IMG/VR virus record: IMGVR_UViG_3300045742_000078
Span: 1 to 44,634 of that record
Source of the DNA: a virus
Length of the DNA: 44,634 nt
Strand: one strand, 5' to 3'
In this document: piece by piece, positions 33,701-39,349 of the stretch
Position numbering within the stretch: the first letter of the stretch is position 1
Layout of the letters: each line of letters opens with the position of its first letter
Translations under genes and position numbers: made by a program
Notes under the pieces: model-generated
The model's input: only the letters and a program-made list of their open reading frames with translations
Databases searched by the model: none
Told to the model about the DNA's origin: nothing

Positions 33701-34502
33701 GGATGCCGAGAGCGGCAGCCGTCTCCTCGAACGAGAGGCCGACCTTCGAGGCGACGGGACCGGCGAACGAGAAAGCGGTAGCAAGGTCGGTGATGTCGGT
33801 AACGGTGCGCTGCGAGGTCAGCGTCAACACGTCAGCCATTTGCTCGAACTCGGCCGCCAGGTCGTCAGTGTCCGCTCGGATTTCGCCGAAGATGGTGTGC
33901 ACATCGCCACCCATCTCCTCGAAGGAGCCACCGAAGCCCGTGAAGATTTCGACCATCTTCTCGGAGAAGTCCTCGATGTTGCCGCCCTCAACCAGCGCGA
34001 TGTTGGAGACGGTGCTGATGACCGACCGCAACTGATCGCCGCTCGTCAGACCGGCGCGGGTCAGGTCCACAAAGGCTTGCTGGATCTCGGTTGAGGAGAA
34101 TGTCGTGTCCCTGGCGACCTCGCGGGCCAGGTCCTTGTATTCCTGAACGCGGCCCTCGAACTGTTCAAGGGTTTCGTCCTGGCCCGGAAGCGTGACGGCA
34201 GCGACGGTGCGGGCGGCTTCATCGAAGTCACCAGAAGCAGCGAGGGCGGCACGGCCGAGATCGAGAAGTGGGCGGGTCAGTCCGTGAGTGAACGCCTGGC
34301 CGACAAGGGCGGCTCGGGTACCGGCTCGGTCCAGCGAGTTGCCCAGCGTGTTGAGTTGGGTGGAGAGGCCCCCGGTGATGTTCCGGCTACCCATCGCCCC
34401 GATGCTGCCGGAGAGGTTCCCGATCTGGCTCCGCAGTTGCGCGCTGAATGCAGAGGTGTCAGGAATGATTCGGATGGATGCAGAACCAACTACGCCTGCC
34501 AC
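27744..34502 (-). CDS. Tape measure protein with C-terminal M15-like peptidase domain
   Basis: 2252 residues from GTG 34502 (AGGTGA upstream). It sets tail length. The N-terminal third has the phage tape-measure signature (RVVGASASIR-like start, AAALGILAQTGVNASRGGTA), then long Ala-rich helices and hydrophobic stretches in the middle. Residues about 2025-2150 contain TSTFRPGSITATGNLSNHAL, GRAIDV and HHNHVHAALRDGG: a Zn-peptidase signature (S-x-H-x-x-G-x-A-x-D and H-x-H) as in M15/VanY-type D,D-peptidases. That domain may cut peptidoglycan during DNA entry. Length implies a tail of roughly 300 nm if 1.5 A per residue, an inference. It follows the tail chaperones by 23 bp. Confidence 0.93.
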   Translation of the reverse strand: MAGVVGSASIRIIPDTSAFSAQLRSQIGNLSGSIGAMGSRNITGGLSTQLNTLGNSLDRAGTRAALVGQAFTHGLTRPLLDLGRAALAASGDFDEAARTVAAVTLPGQDETLEQFEGRVQEYKDLAREVARDTTFSSTEIQQAFVDLTRAGLTSGDQLRSVISTVSNIALVEGGNIEDFSEKMVEIFTGFGGSFEEMGGDVHTIFGEIRADTDDLAAEFEQMADVLTLTSQRTVTDITDLATAFSFAGPVASKVGLSFEETAAALGILAQTGVNASRGGTALRNIITRLAIPTKVSQEIFDKFGLSVDEAFTPENIGKLEEQLRSVGASQEEINEIIGAGADEFNAMQAVAERYATDLFDAEGNMIPLIEVVRKFNDEGARTGDVMKLFGQRAGPAFLGLMDSADALEDLTRDLDGADGSLAIMAERMRSSANVQFKLLKNSITEVAIAVGESGLLEFFSDMAKRLADFLLGLADTSPEVFKWVAALGAMVAAIGPLGIVFGLMQQAMGNWLKLLAFGLTPVGAFVLAVGTLTAGLAFLAARSEPLREALGHLFDTIQNLVGPFEILGKQIFNAFSGEAGEAIGGLTTQVTEFFNELTLGINEWVSTGGLARLVIDIIDVFEALRDLWTRAKPALTQAFTEIGEVASTAFDLVHEIVGEVAEGLANMARAVLPVLTAAWLAAWEAAGVFLNVLDATLGFLIPVADIISDVLGPALLGMAQLFLLARGNGFKFLETFRQFRAEIKLTDGKVLESKGRMASFFGTLSAGFKKLREGSGAGVGLGAAIGNVFSDLTRAAAAVVQPFANALGDILKAVGGFLSRFDATLRNGGISGLIKRNIGDPLLRGMVAIQSTFIAASARLGDAINRGLIAAITFATVSLPAVMSKLASALSDGLLRAFLRSSSIASQMGQALSGAINRALSFLTNLNSGAITEALNRVILGARLNVAAIATMVGDALRDAFLSASTRAMTAVTTLMNNVRNGVRDGWLRAGIFLTSTVPNAFRDAFTKARTVAAGIMDAVVLNVTVAWQNMRDRLQSIDIGGAISRAADALKQLPIKMREAATQMGTSGSSIGTMFSNLWERVKTGASNAFTSMKNIISTSMQAVGAAMQVAGQIGIGFMQGLMIAEATDLRGKLSALIPVIVSIGTTMAMAFQIIDGVLKTSPVFAIIAAFQSLAVLAGTVLGKVSDEAEAATDSINAFRDALAMQEELDQQQAALDEIIRAFDEIGSVEEGQTGFVTVKNSMANAGIEMHKFVEALVLGDEATQEFIAGWREADISRAIGAGEFSIEELTDGTFMLTNANGALINTYDSMAEARERVGEAFDERFDVERVKNIATQFQTGRVSLEEYREVLEGLGVTEEQAAEITGELEEEVLSLGGAWDAVTSAMDTFFNELESRLDGFDPAREFRAAKDDFIDTVDGLGGALERLAGEGGTLDFSVPGFEENTEHAREMRDQVDGLSEAFRDQVLALGAGSQSAEGYALGVLALRQQFIDLLVDQGATIAEAEALAGAAIDLSGVKELSYDADFAELATGLDDMQVKAEVLNETLADSEGRYLAELAIEYPGLDPEVALMFAGGVNALRREELEALGIEGGLPTIQVPGEVVIAADATAGLPSHGIPSQVAVKITFEAVENMDAALTEIQGWADSIQALLVEVATGAVLVGMAVVNTVINSMQAILAIPQLLTGVAQGAASTLLGIAGGVGTIMVAVVDGLGAIPIAAMDALVRTIALFSNFATGIFAEVQRMTSGVIAQMGSMIQFIMLSFSALSSSVARLIDSLSSNFLSASSVIIGAINRIVAALNQIPVVMAGVSRALTHGFSEPFSKIASQVWNPFARFINSASTAVGLGNILPTGLSIPVFHDGGIVGNPTGDSFNPARDSMGSAEVLALLQRGEGVMTQEMMASMTSAQLSAFESGNKRWWAVGGPYEDGGAGAAGRVASGHDPLADLIDYQELVDTYNTNIRPMIDGVAGAFPNNQIAAVASASMNQVGEATLEYARGYADEIGKARAQAIGLPSGYDLAGTVPAGFDIPGWRAVLGANRGKSGNWPLLAAYLNATGIPHIITSTFRPGSITATGNLSNHALGRAIDVIGPSGGVDTPEMLRINHAFAPVMDLLSELIYSGPGSIQTQAYTGITRDMHHNHVHAALRDGGLVKDLVFAMLGEAGPELVLPMNDPVRALSLARQHNLMGVLAQAQNSGQRGATRGSVDASGATGGPLGGGPGNTYHIHGQSAREVETKIRNRDRASMRKRR

Positions 34503-34525
34503 GGCTCACCTCAGGAAGCGATCAA

Positions 34526-34870
34526 CTACCCGATTGTATGCTGATTCGCGAAGGGGTCGTGATCTCCCTCCCACCACGACGGGGCTTCCTTGCCCTGCAG
34601 GCTCTCGGGGAGCGTCTCGTCATCCACCACAATTCCGCCACCTTCACCCACTCTACCTTCGAGGGCAGCGTTGATCTTCTCGCGAGCCTGGGGGTCCGCA
34701 TCCTTCACCAGCAGCATGTAGACGAAGTTCAGCAACTCCATGGCGGAGACGTTGGTGATCCTCAAACCTCGATCGAGCAGTCGCCCATCGACCTCGTAGA
34801 TGTTGGCGAGTGCCCAAATCAGGAGGGCGTGGGCGACTCGGTAGGGCGTGCGCCGATCTGCGCCAACAGA
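34526..34870 (-). CDS. Tail assembly chaperone, frameshift-extended (T-type) part
   Basis: An open frame, -1 relative to the upstream chaperone, running to TAG at 34526. Its own start candidate (TTG 34765) is weak, and the frame is open upstream through the end of the first chaperone, giving RVAHALLIWALANIYEVDG then NVSAMELLNFVYMLLV and a charged tail. This is the usual G/G-T arrangement of siphovirus tail chaperones just before the tape measure gene. The upper limit given is approximate because the slip site could not be fixed; no perfect slippery heptamer was found in the overlap. Confidence 0.75.
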   Translation of the reverse strand, partial: SVGADRRTPYRVAHALLIWALANIYEVDGRLLDRGLRITNVSAMELLNFVYMLLVKDADPQAREKINAALEGRVGEGGGIVVDDETLPESLQGKEAPSWWEGDHDPFANQHTIG

Positions 34871-35256
34871 CGCTCCACGATCCCGTTCAGTTCCTCGATG
34901 TCGATGATCGGGCGAGCGGAACGAAGGTAGTGCTCGAACTTGCCGAGGTCGTCCTCGTGGAGAGCGGCCTTGAGGAACTCGCGCAGCGCCCGCAACTGCT
35001 CGCCCTGGGTGGCAGAAGGATCAGAGGCAACACCGAGGTCCAGAAGGACGATGCCGGGGAGGTTGGAGACGACCCGGAACTTCTGATCGCGGACCTCGAC
35101 CATGAGTGATTCCTCGCCCTCAGTGGCCTCGGCCTTCATGGCGTCAAGCGCTTCCTTGTTCAGCCCGCCATCTTCGATGGGCTTGGCCTTCACCGGCTCC
35201 GTGTCCCCCTGGGGGTCCACCGGCTCTGAGGTTTCGGCAGTCGAAACGTCGCTCAT
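34819..35256 (-). CDS. Tail assembly chaperone (G-type)
   Basis: 145 residues from ATG 35256 (MSDVSTAETS), GGAG upstream; the longer start at 35271 lacks a ribosome site. An acidic N-terminal region (DPQGDTEPVKAKPIEDGGLN) and a helical C-terminal half (QLRALREFLKAALHEDD; NGIVERLLAQIGARP). It lies upstream of the tape measure gene and overlaps the -1 frame product. Family role: binds the tape measure protein and promotes tail tube polymerisation around it. Confidence 0.78.
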   Translation of the reverse strand: MSDVSTAETSEPVDPQGDTEPVKAKPIEDGGLNKEALDAMKAEATEGEESLMVEVRDQKFRVVSNLPGIVLLDLGVASDPSATQGEQLRALREFLKAALHEDDLGKFEHYLRSARPIIDIEELNGIVERLLAQIGARPTESPTPS

Positions 35257-35266
35257 GAGTTCTCCA

Positions 35267-35293
35267 TACATAGGGTCGAGGTGAGTGTGTCAA
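35267..35293 (-). promoter_or_regulatory. Possible sigma-70-like promoter before tail chaperones
   Basis: TTGACA (35293-35288) is a perfect -35 hexamer. TATGTA (35272-35267) lies 15 bases downstream, shorter than the usual 16-18, and a 17-base spacer gives only a poor match. Position in the gap between the connector gene and the chaperone gene supports it, but it could be chance. Confidence 0.35.
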
Positions 35294-35305
35294 CCATATC
35301 AGACA

Positions 35306-35731
35306 TCAAGCGGCGCGGGCTACAGCATCCTTGAGAGATCGCCACAGGAAGGGGTTGGCCGCCCGAGGTCCCTGAGTGACCTTGGGAGCGTAGACGATAG
35401 TCCCGGCCTTGTTGGGGAAGCGCAGCACCCTGCCGGGCTTGGCGTGGATGGTGACAGAACCAGTGCGACCCTCGTGGATTGTGTAGGCGTAGTCCACGTC
35501 AGCGATGACGGAGGCTGCCGCCCCGTTGCCCAGGATTCCCTGCTCGACCCGGATGTTCCGACGCAACGCTCCGGTCTTAACGGGGGCCTGCACCCGCGCT
35601 TCTCGGGCCACGTCGTCGGCGAGGTTCAAGATGAACTGCCCGACGAGGCCACGGGGGGACGTGAGCATCTGGTTGATGGCGGACTGATCCAACTTCACGT
35701 CCAACTCGAACCTGACCTTGATGTTGGCCAT
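35306..35731 (-). CDS. HK97 gp10-like head-tail connector
   Basis: 141 residues from ATG 35731. Core features of the gp10/minor-capsid family: ARVQAPVKTGALRRNIRVEQ, DVDYAYTIHEGRTG, and a C-terminal PKVTQGPRAANPFLWRSLKD. The family joins the head connector to the tail terminator. Gene position between connector genes and tail chaperones agrees. Start has no strong ribosome site; ATG chosen because MANIKVRFEL matches the family beginning. Confidence 0.85.
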   Translation of the reverse strand: MANIKVRFELDVKLDQSAINQMLTSPRGLVGQFILNLADDVAREARVQAPVKTGALRRNIRVEQGILGNGAAASVIADVDYAYTIHEGRTGSVTIHAKPGRVLRFPNKAGTIVYAPKVTQGPRAANPFLWRSLKDAVARAA

Positions 35732-35743
35732 GGCTCACCCCCC

Positions 35744-36310
35744 TCAGGACGATGGAACGTCTCCGTAGGCGCAGGAGTCGAGTTCGATGCCGAAGGTGAG
35801 GGTCCAGCCAGCACACCCGCCACGCGGGCACTCGGGGGTAGCGTCACCGATGGCGAACTCAAGGCAGTTGGCATCCTCGGAGTCCGGGTAGAGGATGCCC
35901 ATGCAGTTGGCCTCTTGGATGCAGCACCGAAGGATCTGCAGATCGATGAGGAGCGCCTCGGCGGCGGTCTGCATCTCCACGCCTGAGGGGAACGGGTTGG
36001 TGGCGTTGTCCTTCACCACCGGGTAGCAGTCCCGCATGATGCGGAGAGAGATGTCGGCCACGCCGCCCACATCGCCACACTTGGCCCAGACCTTCTCACC
36101 CGTGATGTAGGCCGCGTTCTCAAACCCCTGGCGGGGCCTGATGCGGTCCAGCCAGATCGAGAGGAAGTCGCAGCAGTCGTCGGGCGGAGCGCAATGGCTG
36201 ATGAAGCAGTCCGAGGGCGCCCCGAGCGGAGAGTCCTCAAGGCAGGTGCAGGCCACGTCAAGGACGGACTGCATCATGTTGTTGATGTGGTCAGGGTTGA
36301 GGAGCGGCAT
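35744..36310 (-). CDS. Head-tail connector/tail terminator-like, Cys-rich
   Basis: 188 residues, 15 Cys (8%). Features: SDCFISHCAPPDDCCDFLSI, WAKCGDVGGVADISLRIMRD, and a helical LLIDLQILRCCIQEANCMGI. Position (after the adaptor and before the gp10-like gene) suits a connector or tail terminator. Strictly, no family motif is diagnostic. Cysteine density is like the neighbouring virion proteins. Confidence 0.65.
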   Translation of the reverse strand: MPLLNPDHINNMMQSVLDVACTCLEDSPLGAPSDCFISHCAPPDDCCDFLSIWLDRIRPRQGFENAAYITGEKVWAKCGDVGGVADISLRIMRDCYPVVKDNATNPFPSGVEMQTAAEALLIDLQILRCCIQEANCMGILYPDSEDANCLEFAIGDATPECPRGGCAGWTLTFGIELDSCAYGDVPSS

Positions 36311-36313
36311 GAG

Positions 36314-37156
36314 TCAGCCCGTGTAGGTCGTGATGTTGCCCGGACGATCCGGGCGGTGGAGTCGGGCGCGCCGCTTCAACTTGGAGGGGTTGACCGACTG
36401 CAGCCACATGTCCACCTCGTAGATGCCGGTCTGGCTCTTTTCCAAGAACTCCAACGGATCGGCAAAGGCCATCTCCACGCCTTGGCGCGTGATCTCCTTG
36501 AGTCGCTGAGGCAGACAGGACTCGCCACCGCAGTTGTTCTTGGCGAGTTCGCAGGCGAACTTGGAGGCGGCGAAACGGCCATCGACGGGGACGGGCTTGC
36601 CGTAGTTGAAGGAGATGGTCCAAGTGCCGGGGTCGCCCACGTCGCCGGTCAGATCGTTCGTGCATGGCCATGAGCCGCCATCGACTCGAACCACTCGGCG
36701 GTACGCCTGAATGGCGTAGGCATCAGGAGGCAGTACCTCGCCGTTGATGACGATTTCGATGATCTCGTTGACCGTCGCGGGGAGCGAGACGCTGGGGACG
36801 CAGCACTTGCCGCCGCAGGGGCCACAGTTGATCCATGACCCAGCAGCCGTGCGGACAGGGTAAGAGGGGTAGTTGTTCCACGCCCACCACCAGTCGTTGC
36901 CAAGGGCGCCAGCGAAGCCGCCACAGCCGTCCTCTCCGCAGCCACATCCGCAGCCGCAGTTGTTGCCCGAACACGGCCAGACGGTCCGCTCACACTCGCC
37001 GGGGAACTGCCGTCCCGAGAGCCGAAACAGGAGGGCCGAGGCGAAGTTGATGACGGCCGTGAGGTCGTAGCCGGGGTCGAGGTCGGGGCAGCACAGTAGG
37101 ACCTCCTCAGGGGTGGTCCAAGGGCTGCACGGCACTTGCTCGGGTGGGGCTGCCAT
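36314..37156 (-). CDS. Head-to-tail adaptor-like protein, extremely Cys-rich
   Basis: 280 residues from ATG 37156, GCAGGAGGTCGCC upstream. N-terminal VPCSPWTTPEEVLLCCPDLD and DLTAVINFASALLFRLSGRQ resemble adaptor proteins of actinophages. It contains 18 cysteines, including GNNCGCGCGCG. The C-terminal half has FNYGKPVPVDGRFAASKFAC, then RLHRPDRPGNITTYTG. Attaches to the portal to start the connector. Its first 12 codons are duplicated, in altered form, at the start of the upstream HNH gene. Confidence 0.78.
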   Translation of the reverse strand: MAAPPEQVPCSPWTTPEEVLLCCPDLDPGYDLTAVINFASALLFRLSGRQFPGECERTVWPCSGNNCGCGCGCGEDGCGGFAGALGNDWWWAWNNYPSYPVRTAAGSWINCGPCGGKCCVPSVSLPATVNEIIEIVINGEVLPPDAYAIQAYRRVVRVDGGSWPCTNDLTGDVGDPGTWTISFNYGKPVPVDGRFAASKFACELAKNNCGGESCLPQRLKEITRQGVEMAFADPLEFLEKSQTGIYEVDMWLQSVNPSKLKRRARLHRPDRPGNITTYTG

Positions 37157-37162
37157 CAGGCG
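37122..37162. repeat. Direct repeat B, copy 1 (adaptor start)
   Basis: Ribosome site plus first 12 codons of the adaptor gene. It pairs with 37586-37626 at the start of the HNH gene: MAAPPEQVPC versus MAAPPVEVPC. Confidence 0.7.
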
Positions 37163-37620
37163 ACCTCCTGCTTCCTGGCGTGATACCGGCGACGGTCACG
37201 GAGTCGCTGACATGCTCGACACTGGCGATGGCCGTCGTTAGGGCGAATATAGGTGTTGGCCTCGTCGTAAGGATGGCCGCGAGGGCACTCCATGATCGCC
37301 TGCAAGGCAGCCGAAATCCTTGGGGCTGCCCGCCTGATGTTCTCGGCGTGCGTTACCGGCTCAAGGTGATCTGGGTTCACACAGATCGTGTTCTCACAGA
37401 GATGGTCCAACTCCAACCCGTCAGGAACCTTGGAGACATACAACTCGTACATCACGATGTGGGCCTTGCTCAGACGCCCACCCCACTTGAGGTGCCCATA
37501 GCGTCCAGCACTAAGGCCACCCGTCCACTCCCAGCACCCCGAGGGGACCTTCTCGATCTTGGCCCACAGCCGCGCCAGGTCGGACGGCTCGCATGGGACT
37601 TCAACTGGTGGGGCAGCCAT
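37156..37620 (-). CDS. HNH endonuclease whose start copies the adaptor gene
   Basis: 154 residues from ATG 37620. The first 12 residues (MAAPPVEVPCEP) resemble the adaptor beginning. Then comes an HNH_3-type domain: GCWEWTGGLSAGRYGHLKWG, HIVMYELYVSKVPDGLELDH, LCENTICVNPDHLEPVTHAE, with a zinc-type C-terminal segment (CPRGHPYDEANTYI; QCRACQRLRDR). It ends one base inside the adaptor ATG. Probably a mobile homing-type nuclease inserted upstream of the adaptor gene. Confidence 0.88.
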   Translation of the reverse strand: MAAPPVEVPCEPSDLARLWAKIEKVPSGCWEWTGGLSAGRYGHLKWGGRLSKAHIVMYELYVSKVPDGLELDHLCENTICVNPDHLEPVTHAENIRRAAPRISAALQAIMECPRGHPYDEANTYIRPNDGHRQCRACQRLRDRRRYHARKQEVA

Positions 37621-37626
37621 CTGGCA
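37586..37626. repeat. Direct repeat B, copy 2 (HNH start)
   Basis: Partner of 37122-37162; about three quarters identical over the ribosome site and first codons. Confidence 0.7.
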
Positions 37627-37633
37627 CCTCAGG

Positions 37634-38179
37634 CTAGGACGATTCCTCCACCGAGTCTACCTTGGCAGCCTTGGCCGCTCGGGCGACGGCCAGGCGATCT
37701 CTCAGAACGGCCTTCTGTTCCTCTGTGAGCGGCTTCCGCTTGCGGGGTGCTCGGAACCTCACCTTGTTGCCCTTGTAGGCGCTCTTGAGGGCCTCAGCGG
37801 CGTCTCGGCCCATGTAGTGCTGGACGAGTTGGAGATAGACGGCGCAGAACTCCCAGCCGTGCCATGCCGCCGAGTTGTTGTGGCGGTTGGTGATGATCAG
37901 GTGAGTGAGTTCGTGGAGGACCACCGGCTCACGTCGCGCCCAGACGCCGAGAGTGATGAGGCCGTAGCGGCCCCCTAGCGCCCAACCCCCGCCCCGGCCG
38001 TGCTCCACCCGGACCCCCCAAGAACCCCCGAAGTTCTTGGTGAACCACTTCTGGCTGGTGATCTTGTCGATGTACGCCTGGCACTCCTCGATGGTCATGT
38101 CCTTGCGCCCCATGTTCTGGATGGTGGAGCGCTCGGATCGGTAGACCTTCTCGCGTTGGCTGTCCCGTGGTCTGGCCAT
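37634..38179 (-). CDS. HExxH metallohydrolase
   Basis: 181 residues from ATG 38179 with AAAGGGG upstream. PVVLHELTHLIITNRHNN carries the HELTH zinc motif, and WHGWEFCAVYLQLVQHYMG downstream may supply the third ligand. The family resembles putative metallohydrolases (TIGR04338-like) of mycolic-acid actinobacteria and their phages. Substrate unknown. The tail is Lys/Arg-rich (PRKRKPLTEEQKAVL). It is an accessory gene between structural genes, with its own promoter candidate (38237-38216), so it may be expressed outside the virion programme. Confidence 0.75.
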   Translation of the reverse strand: MARPRDSQREKVYRSERSTIQNMGRKDMTIEECQAYIDKITSQKWFTKNFGGSWGVRVEHGRGGGWALGGRYGLITLGVWARREPVVLHELTHLIITNRHNNSAAWHGWEFCAVYLQLVQHYMGRDAAEALKSAYKGNKVRFRAPRKRKPLTEEQKAVLRDRLAVARAAKAAKVDSVEESS

Positions 38180-38215
38180 GGTGATGAACCCCTTTCGTTG
38201 TCATGTCGTACATCT

Positions 38216-38237
38216 ATTGTACCACTAGGGTGTGACG
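38216..38237 (-). promoter_or_regulatory. CGTCAC-N10-TAnnnT element for metallohydrolase
   Basis: CGTCAC (38237-38232), ten bases, TACAAT (38221-38216), a near-perfect -10. A leader of roughly 30 nt would follow with AAAGGGG. This is the best -10 of the group; a TTGCGC at about 15 bases upstream of the -10 could add a weak -35. Confidence 0.6.
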
Positions 38238-38240
38238 CGC

Positions 38241-38272
38241 AAGAGGGGCGCCCCCGAAGGAACGCCCCTCTT
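38241..38272. terminator. Hairpin after HNH gene
   Basis: AAGAGGGGCG (38241-38250) pairs with CGCCCCTCTT (38263-38272), 10-bp stem, 12-base loop. It lies between the HNH gene end (38314) and the metallohydrolase promoter element; likely terminates transcription from the structural side. Confidence 0.7.
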
Positions 38273-38313
38273 GAGGCCCCAGGTTCCGCCCGAGGTCCTA
38301 AGGTGCAGCAGCC

Positions 38314-38814
38314 TCAGGCTACCGCGATCCACTCCTCCCAGGAGGGGTCCATGGCGCCGATGACGAGCACCATGCGCCGCATCCCTTCTGGCTCGGTGGG
38401 CTTGAACCGCATCTTCCAACCCATTTCGTCGGGGGTGCGGTCGTCCTTGGTCTGGTTACAGTCGTAGCAGCACGCGACGATGTTCTTCCACGAGTGCTGT
38501 CCACCACGGCTACGAGGAATGAGGTGGTCCATCGTGTCGGCCTTGCCGCCACAGAAGCAGCACTCGTAGTCGTCCCGCTTCAAGATGGTCTTGCGGGTGA
38601 GGTACGCCTTACGGAAGCGCGGGATGGCGACGAACCGCACGAGCCGAATGACGGCAGGGACGGGCAGAGCCAGGGATTCCGAACGGAACTCCTGTCCATC
38701 GCGCGCAGTGATGACCTCGGCCTTCTCAGCCAAGACCAGCACGACGGCGCGCTTGAGGGTGACCGCGCAGATCGGCTCATAGGTTGCGTTGAGCAACAGC
38801 ACTCGGTCCGACAT
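38314..38814 (-). CDS. HNH endonuclease, actinobacterial type
   Basis: 166 residues from ATG 38814 (MSDRVLLLNATYEP), which is 7 nt after a TACGAT box; an earlier in-frame ATG at 38820 is also possible. RVLLLNATYEPICAVTLKRA is the hallmark beginning of a common actinobacterial HNH family. Catalytic core: ECCFCGG, DHLIPRSRGG, NIVACCYDCNQTKDD. The tail FKPTEPEGMRRMVLVIGAMD ends the protein. Mobile endonuclease or, as in hosts, an unexplored domestic nuclease. Confidence 0.86.
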   Translation of the reverse strand: MSDRVLLLNATYEPICAVTLKRAVVLVLAEKAEVITARDGQEFRSESLALPVPAVIRLVRFVAIPRFRKAYLTRKTILKRDDYECCFCGGKADTMDHLIPRSRGGQHSWKNIVACCYDCNQTKDDRTPDEMGWKMRFKPTEPEGMRRMVLVIGAMDPSWEEWIAVA

Positions 38815-38821
38815 GGACATG

Positions 38822-38843
38822 ATCGTACACCAGGGGCGTGACG
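38822..38843 (-). promoter_or_regulatory. CGTCAC-N10-TAnnnT element, leaderless type
   Basis: CGTCAC (38843-38838), ten bases, TACGAT (38827-38822), seven bases, ATG 38814. Confidence 0.58.
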
Positions 38844-38876
38844 GGAGGGCAAGAGGTAATTCGAGACGCGAAAGAC

Positions 38877-39269
38877 CTAGGGGGTGCCCAAGTAGGAGAT
38901 CGCTCGTTCCAGTGAGGGAATTGAGTCCTTGAAGAACCCAAGTCCAAGATTGCAATTCCGGCAGAGCAGTCCCCGACCTCGGCCGGTGACGTGACAGTGA
39001 TCAACATTCGGAGGGTCATCCCCGAAGGGGGAATCGCAGATGGCGCACTTTCCATCTTGGGCGACCAGGGTGGCCTGGATGTCCAGGCCGTGGCGACGCC
39101 TACTCTTGTAGGCCCGCTTGCGTTGGCGTAGGACCTCGGCACATCGCCAAACACCCCCTCGGTCCCCGCCGTAACTCCTGAACCGAACTTCAACCTCACC
39201 ACAAGACGAACAGACCCCCGTCCTGCTGTCCTCGTCTACCCCTGAGATCGAATGCTCCCACTTGCCCAT
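38877..39269 (-). CDS. Endonuclease VII-type HNH protein
   Basis: 130 residues from ATG 39269 (MGKWEHSISG). An N-terminal zinc pair (CSSCGE), then LVAQDGKCAICDSPFGDDPP, NVDHCHVTGRGRGLLCRNCN, LGLGFFKDSIPSL. These are the endonuclease VII hallmarks, similar to the protein at 16152-16748 but shorter. TATCGT lies 5 nt before ATG. It sits between two strong hairpins/elements, suggesting an independent unit. Confidence 0.82.
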   Translation of the reverse strand: MGKWEHSISGVDEDSRTGVCSSCGEVEVRFRSYGGDRGGVWRCAEVLRQRKRAYKSRRRHGLDIQATLVAQDGKCAICDSPFGDDPPNVDHCHVTGRGRGLLCRNCNLGLGFFKDSIPSLERAISYLGTP

Positions 39270-39274
39270 CCCAC

Positions 39275-39280
39275 ACGATA
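39275..39280 (-). promoter_or_regulatory. Leaderless -10 candidate, endonuclease VII-type gene
   Basis: TATCGT followed by GTGGG and ATG 39269. Same box as before the HNH gene at 12539. Confidence 0.38.
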
Positions 39281-39287
39281 ACGCGAA

Positions 39288-39320
39288 GGACCCCCCGCAA
39301 CGTAGCGAAGCGGGGGGTCC
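39288..39320. terminator. Strong hairpin after tail tube gene B
   Basis: GGACCCCCCGC (39288-39298) pairs with GCGGGGGGTCC (39310-39320), an 11-bp perfect stem and 11-base loop, 29 bp past the tail tube stop. It probably limits read-through from the abundant tail tube mRNA into the nuclease genes. No T-run. Confidence 0.78.
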
Positions 39321-39349
39321 AACAGGATCGGTCTTGCGTCAGGGTTGGC

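Noticed and set aside
32608-34035. 475-codon plus ORF opposite the tape measure
   Set aside because: Shadow of an Ala-rich helical gene; Ser/Arg/Ala biased, no start signals.
34526-34765. Independent chaperone gene starting at TTG 34765
   Set aside because: Weak start without ribosome site; the frame continues upstream, fitting a frameshift product.
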